Assembly: GCA_007844125.1 (NCBI GenBank)
Contig: CM017559.1
Span: 35,718,760-35,782,759, forward strand
DNA from: Sinonovacula constricta
Lineage: Eukaryota > Mollusca > Bivalvia > Cardiida > Solecurtidae
Length of the DNA stretch: 64,000 bases
Direction of reading: 5' to 3'
Shown here: positions 57,447-64,000 of the stretch, one piece after another
Layout of the letters: the number at the start of each line of letters is the position of its first letter
Numbering within the stretch: position 1 is the first letter of the stretch
Position numbers and translations under genes: made by a program
Notes under the pieces: generated by a model
Told to the model about the DNA's origin: nothing
Database searches by the model: none
Seen by the model: only the letters and a program-made list of their open reading frames with translations

Positions 57447-60400
57447 AGGTGGTATCTGACAGTTTGCCTATATCAAATGGTGGAAACAATTATTTATCAT
57501 AGTATCTGACAGTTTGCCTATATCAAATGCATGAAACAATTATTTACCATGGTATCGGGCAGTTTGCCTATATCAAATGCATGAAACAATGATTTATCAT
57601 GGTATCAGACAGTTTGCCTATATCAAATGGAGGAAACAATAAATTTATCATGGTATCTGACAGTTTTCCTGTATCAAATGGAGGAAACAATTATTTATCA
57701 TGGTATCTGACAGTTTGCCTATATCAAATGGATGAAACAATTATTTATCATGGTATCTGACAGTTTGCCTATATCAAATGCATGAAACAATTATTTATCA
57801 TGGTATCGGGCAGTTTGCCTGTATCAAATGGAGGAAACAATTATTTATCATGGTATCAGACAGTTTGCCTATATCAAATGGAGGAAACACTAAATTTATC
57901 ATGGTATCTGACAGTTTGCCTATATCAGATGCATGAAACAATTATTTATCATGGTATCTGACAGTTTGCCTATATCAAATGGAGGGACAATTATTTATCA
58001 TGGTATCAGACAGTTTGCCTGTATCAAATGCATGAAACAATTATTTATCATGGTATCTGACAGTTTGCCTATATCAAATGGAGGAAACAATTATTTATCA
58101 TGGTATCTGACAGTTTGCCTGTATCAAATGGAGGAAACAATTATTTGTCATGTTATCTGACAGTTTGTCTGCATCAAATGGAGGAAACAATTATTTATCA
58201 TGGTATCTGACAGTCTGCCTATATCAAATGCATGAAACAATTATTTATCATGGTATCTGACAGTTTGCCTGTATCAAATGGAGGAAACAATTATTTATCA
58301 TGGTATCAGACAGTTTGCCTATATCAAATGCATGAAACAATTATTTACCATGGTATCTGACAGTTTGCCTATATCAAATGGAGGGACAATTATTTATCAT
58401 GGTATCTGACAGTTTGCCTATATCAAATGGAGGAAACAATTATTTATCATGGTATCTGACACTTTGCATTATATCAAATGGAGAAAACAAATATTTATCA
58501 CTGTATTTGACAGTTTGTCTATATCAAATGGAGGAAACAAATATTTATCATGGTATCTGACAGTTTGCCTGTATCAAATGGAGGAAACAATTATTTATCA
58601 TGGTATCTGACAGTTTGCCTATATCAAATGGAGGAAACAATTATTTACCATGGTATCTGACAGTTTGCCTATATCAAATTCATTAAACAATTATTTATCA
58701 TGGTATCTGACAGTTTGCCTATATCAAATGCATGAAACGATTATTTATCATGGTATCTGACAGTTTGCCTATATCAAATGGAGAAAACAAATATTCACCA
58801 TGGTATCTGACAGTTTGCCTGTATCAAATGGAGGAAACAATTATTTATCATGGTATCTGACAGTTTGCCTATATCAAATGGAGGAAACAAATATTTATCA
58901 TGGTATCTGACAGTTTGCCTATATCAAATGGAGGAAACAATTATTTATCATGGTATCTGACAGTTTTCCTATATCAAATAGAGGAAACAATTATTTACCA
59001 TGGTATCTGACAGTTTTCCTATATCAAATGGAGAAAACAAATATTTATCATGGTATCTGACAGTTTGCCTGTATCAAATGGAGGAAACAATTATTTATCA
59101 TGGCATCTGACAGTTTGCCTATATCAAATGGAGGAAACAAATATTTATCATGGTATCTGACAGTTTGCCTGTATCAAATGGAGGAAACCATTATTTATCA
59201 TGGTATCTTACATTTTGCCTATATCAAATGGAGGAAACAAATATTTATCATGGTATTTGACAGTTTGCCTATATCAAATGGAGGAAACAATTATTTATCA
59301 TGGTATCTGACAGTTTGCCTATATCAAATGCATGAAACAATTATTTATCATGGTATCTGACAGTTTTCCTGTATCAAATGGAGGAAACAATTATTTATCA
59401 TGGTATCTGACAGTTTGCCTATATCAAATGGAGGAAACAAATATTTATCATGGTATCTGACAGTTTGCCTATATCAAATGGAGGAAACAATTATTTATCA
59501 TGGTATCTGACAGTTTGCCTATATCAAATGCATGAAACAATTATTTATCATGGTATCTGACAGTTTGCCTACATCAAATGCATGAAACAATTATTTATCA
59601 TGGTATCTGACAGTTTGTCTATATCAAATGCATGAAACAATTATTTATCATGGTATCAGACAGTTTGCCTACATCAAATGCATAAAACAATTATTTATCA
59701 TGGTATCTGACAGTTTGCCTATATAAAATGGAGGAAACAATTATTTATCATGGTATCTGACAGTTTGCCTATATCAAATGGAGCAAACAATTATTTATCA
59801 TGGTATCTGACAGTTTGCCTATATAAAATGCATGAAACAATTATTTATCATGGTATCTGACAGTTTGTCTATATAAAATGCATGAAACAATTATTTATCA
59901 TGGTATCTGACAGTTTGCCTATATCAAATGGAGAAAACAAATATTCACCATGGTATCTGACAGTTTGCCTGTATCAAATGGAGGAAACAATTATTTATCA
60001 TGGTATCTGACAGTTTGCCTATATCAAATGGAGGAAACAAATATTTATCATGGTATCTGACAGTTTGCCTATATCAAATGGAGGAAACAATTATTTATCA
60101 TGGTATCTGACAGTTTGCCTATATCAAATGCATGAAACAATTATTTATCATGGTATCTGACAGTTTGCCTACATCAAATGCATGAAACAATTATTTATCA
60201 TGGTATCTGACAGTTTGCCTATATAAAATGGAGGAAACAATTATTTATCATGGTATCTGACAGTTTGCCTATATCAAATGGAGCAAACAATTATTTATCA
60301 TGGTATCTGACAGTTTGCCTATATAAAATGCATGAAACAATTATTTATCATGGTATCTGACAGTTTGCCTATATCAAATGCATGAAACGATTATTTATCA

Positions 60401-62405
60401 TGGTATCTGACAGTTTGCCTATATCAAATGGAGAAAACAAATATTCACCATGGTATCTGACAGTTTGCCTGTATCAAATGGAGGAAACAATTATTTATCA
60501 TGGTATCTGACAGTTTGCCTATATCAAATGGAGGAAACAAATATTTATCATGGTATCTGACAGTTTGCCTATATCAAATGGAGCAAACAATTATTTATCA
60601 TGGTATCTGACAGTTTGCCTATATAAAATGCATGAAACAATTATTTATCATGGTATCTGACAGTTTGTCTATATAAAATGCATGAAACAATTATTTATCA
60701 TGGTATCTGACAGGTTGCCTATATCAAATGCATGAAACGATTATTTATCATGGTATCTGACAGTTTGCCTATATCAAATGCATGAAACGATTATTTATCA
60801 TGGTATCTGACAGTTTGCCTACATCAAATGCATGAAACAATTATTTATCATGGTATCTGACAGTTTGCCTATATCAAATGGAGGAAACAATTATTTATCA
60901 TGGTATCTGACAGTTTGCCTATATCAAATGGAGCAAACAATTATTTATCATGGTATCTGACAGTTTGTCTATATCAAATGCATGAAACAATTATTTATCA
61001 TGGTATCTGACAGTTTGCCTACATCAAATGCATGAAACAATTATTTATCATGGTATCTGACAGTTTGCCTACATCAAATGCATGAAACAATTATTTACCA
61101 TGGTATCTGACAGTTTGCCTATATCAAATGGAGCAAACAATTATTTATCATGGTATCTGACAGTTTGTCTATATCAAATGCATGAAACAATTATTTATCA
61201 TGGTATCAGACAGTTTGCCTACATCAAATGCATAAAACAATTATTTATCATGGTATCTGACAGTTTGCCTACATCAAATGCATGAAACAATTATTTACCA
61301 TGGTATCTGACAGTTTGCCTATATCAAATGCATGAAACAATTATTTATCATGGTATCTGACAGTTTGCCTATATCAAATGGAGGAAACAATTATTTATCA
61401 TGGTATCTGACAGTTTGCCTGTATCAAATGCATGAAACAATTATTTATCATGGTATCTGACAGTTTGCCTATATCAAATGCATGAAACAATTATTTATCA
61501 TGGTATCTGACAGTTTGCCTATATCAAATGCATGAAACAATTATTTATCATGGTATCTGACAGTTTGCCTGTATCAAATGCATGAAACAATTATTTACCA
61601 TGATATCTGACAGTTTGCCTGTATCAAATGTAGGAAACAATTATTTATCATGGTATCTGACAGTTTGCCTACATCAAATGCATGAAACAATTATTTATCA
61701 TGGTATCTGACAGTTTGCCTGTATCAAATGCATAAAACTATTATTTACCATGGTATCTGACAGTTTGCCTATATCAAATGCATGAAACAATTATTTACCA
61801 TGGTATCTGACAGTTTGCCTACATCAAATGCAAGAAACGATTATTTATCATGGTATCTGACAGTTTGCCTACATCAAATGCATTAAACCATTATTTATCA
61901 CTGTATCTGACAATTTGCCAATATCAAATGCACTAAACCATTATTTATCATGGTATCTGACAGTTTGCCTATATCAAATGCATTAAACCATTATTTATCA
62001 CTATATCTGACAGTTTGCCTATATCAAATGCATGAAACAATTATTTATCACTATATCTAACAGTTTGCCTATACAAATGCATGAAACAATTATTTATCAT
62101 GGTATCTGACAGTTTGCCTATATCAAATGCATTAAACCATTATTCATCACTGTATCTGACAGTTTGCCTATATCAAATGCATTAAACAATTATTTATCCC
62201 TGTATCTGACAGTTTTCCTATATCAAATGCATGAAACAAATATTTATCATGGTATCTGACAGTTTGCCTATATCAATTGCATTAAACCATTATTTATAAT
62301 GGTATCTGACATTTTGTCTATATCAATTGCATTAAATCATTATTTATAATGGTATCTGACAGTTTGTCTATATTAACATCATGAAACAATTATTTATCAC
62401 TGTTT
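57447..62405. repeat. 50-bp satellite array, about 99 copies
   Basis: Unit: GGTATCTGACAGTTTGCCTA, TATCAAATGCATGAAACAAT, TATTTATCAT. Two main variants differ at CATGAAACAA versus GAGGAAACAA; smaller sets have GAGCAAACAA, GAGAAAACAA-ATATTCACC, GTATCAAATG, ACATCAAATG or TATAAAATG. The units are most alike in the middle and most diverged at the right end (from about 61.85 kb: CATTAAACC, ACTGTATCTGAC). The plus-strand peptide frames through it (three units = 50 codons) are repeat artefacts. Confidence 0.95.
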
Positions 62406-63060
62406 TGGTGTATTTAAGCATAATTTCTCCACAAGCTAATACTTTAGTCTATGTAAAGATGATTTTAAATAACTTCCTATAGCGTCAGACAATAAAAACT
62501 GGGGAAAAAGATAAATCTTTCAAATCTGTAAGTAAGCACAATAGTGATCGTGACTTAAATTTGATATCGACTTCAGAGCTTACTACCTGGATGACGATAT
62601 AATGTAAATGCAAAAGAAAGTTGTCACATTGTTTAAAAATAGCTATCTCTGCAGCTCTGTTTGTTATGACAATTGGGGTGTAATGCATGTTATTTTTTTC
62701 CACGGTTTCTGGGAACGTATGCATAATTTCTGCATAAACTTATACTTTAGTCTGTGTATGTGAGACAGTACACATTGTGAAAATAACTCCAAATTATCAT
62801 TTTTTCTAAATCTATAAATAAGCATAAAAGTGATCTCTGCTTACAAAAATAAAGACGTCAGCACTGACTACCTAAATCACTATATAACATGATCTCAAAC
62901 GTAAGCTGTCAATTAGTTTTCTTTGTTTAACAATAGCTATCTCTGCAGTGTAACACAGATAGGAAATACCTGTTGGCAATGACAAGTGGGGTTTAATGCT
63001 TCACTGTTCACACTGATCTAGAGCATCAATGCACAACATTTTGCAGGACCTTTACAGGTA
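62406..63060. repeat. Diverged about 300-bp tandem duplication inside the satellite element
   Basis: ATACTTTAGTCTATGTAA at about 62440 and ATACTTTAGTCTGTGTATG at about 62741 start the two copies. They share AAATCTGTAAGTAAGCA / AAATCTATAAATAAGCA, GTGATC, and end at AATAGCTATCTCTGCAG (62638 and 62931). Old duplication. Confidence 0.7.
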
Positions 63061-63124
63061 AAAATGATTTATTTAGTTATTTGAGAAAAAAGCGTTGGTC
63101 CAAATTGTCAGATACCACCTTTAA

Positions 63125-64000
63125 GATTGGATAAATGCCTCACTCTGAATACCAGTGGGGCTATCAATAGTTTGAAATAAAAAATTAAAAGGTCACTTTC
63201 TGTACAATGTTATGACAAAGCATGTAACAAACTGTTGATATTGTTTTTGACAACATTTTAGCAACATTTCTATGAAGGATTACACTGATTTATCATGCAA
63301 ACAATTGACACACTATAGATAGCTTCCACATCATTGAAAATCTCTTATCTTGGCAGCCATCTTTGATGGTAACTTCAAGGTATTTTCATATGAATTGTAT
63401 AAAGGGTAAATTTTATTTTCTTGTAATATATTCATTTGTGACCCGAAAATTAAAAGCTATACACCATTGGAAAGCTCTTGAAAATCATATTTTTTGATTA
63501 TTATATTTTTACAATTGATAAATGCACACATAATTAATACACAGAAATAAATAAAAACTGTGGGCTCATACTTAACAGTTTATCATTTTCAGTTGTATTT
63601 TTTTAACCTTTAAAACTATCAAAATATAGTTTTGATATTTAAAAATTCTTTATAAAAGCTGTTTAATTTGATATCAAATTCAGTAAAATAGACTGAAAAA
63701 TAAAAACACAGCGGTGAGTTTAATACAGAACATATTTCCCGATTTCATCCTGCATTAGCTTCTGCCTACAAAGATGGCTGCCTTAAACTGTCTTATCAGT
63801 GTCGATGACATCACATGGAATCTATCTATTCCCAAAGCGTATTTTAGTCAATAATTATACTGCATTTGTTTTTATTAAGATGATAAAATTTTCAAAATTT
63901 AACAATTACATAGTTGAAAACTAATGAGTTCCAGTTAAGTGTTGCCATACTAAATTCGTGTTTAACTTTTGGGGCAATTAAATGCTTAACTTGTAATTGG
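63125..64000. other. AT-rich DNA, no gene seen
   Basis: Non-coding as far as I can read. I could not show that the LINE at 57442 continues here in frame beyond the TTAA element. Confidence 0.5.

Larger units (their letters stand above)
57447..63120. mobile_element. TTAA-flanked 5.7 kb element consisting mostly of satellite
   Basis: TTAA at 57443-57446 and 63121-63124. Left end AGGTGGTATCTGACAGTTTG; right end inverted AGGTGGTATCTGACAATTTG, then GACCAACGC and CTCAAATAAC. These ends match the 394-bp MITE at 24336-24729, which also has TTAA on both sides. The left 4.95 kb is a 50-bp satellite array; the right 0.7 kb is unique or duplicated sequence. No transposase is visible, so it is non-autonomous. 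Confidence 0.82.

Noticed and set aside
57933..61285. Plus-strand peptide-repeat frames (MKQLFIMVSDSLP type)
   Set aside because: They come from the 50-bp satellite, where three units make 50 codons; stops interrupt them at random and variants do not preserve frame.
57447..62405. CRISPR array
   Set aside because: Regular 50-bp period, but there are no unique spacers between repeats; the whole unit is repeated and the genome is eukaryotic.

Overview
This is an AT-rich animal nuclear window, most likely from a bivalve mollusc. The evidence is GT-AG introns of 0.3 to 5 kb, two multi-exon genes with metazoan domain sets, no operon structure, and dense tandem and dispersed repeats of kinds I associate with bivalve genomes (inference; no database was searched). 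Both genes run off the window at their 5' ends and converge on a repeat-filled interval.

Left part (1 to about 14.3 kb): the 3' end of a DENND4/Crag-type gene on the + strand. Seven exons join in phase from 5089 to the stop at 10600. A candidate 12-nt microexon lies at 353-364. The introns carry a 1.5 kb TTAA-flanked transposon and several tRNA-derived SINEs. A long AT-rich tract with several AATAAA signals follows the stop and may be 3' UTR.

Middle (about 14.3 to 21.3 kb): intergenic, with SINE fragments, a foldback element and one unassigned 179-codon ORF.

Right part (21.4 to 52.25 kb and probably beyond): a minus-strand gene of which 17 exons, all joined in phase, can be read. They encode the last 733 residues of a protein with a coiled coil, a von Willebrand factor A domain, two consecutive MIB/HERC2 domains and a lysine/asparagine-rich tail. 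Its introns hold a solo LTR, 38-, 40-, about 145-, about 150- and about 165-bp tandem repeats, a GA-rich 275-bp duplication and several hairpin elements.

Far right (53.4 to 63.1 kb): a decayed non-LTR retrotransposon on the minus strand, split by a TA-flanked inverted-repeat element and bordered by a 5.7 kb TTAA-flanked element. Most of that element is a satellite of about 99 copies of a 50-bp unit. The unit matches the element's own terminal repeat, and a 394-bp relative at 24.3 kb carries the motif only once. This looks like a satellite array born from the end of a DNA transposon and is the most interesting structure in the window. No CRISPR, rRNA gene or convincing functional tRNA was found.
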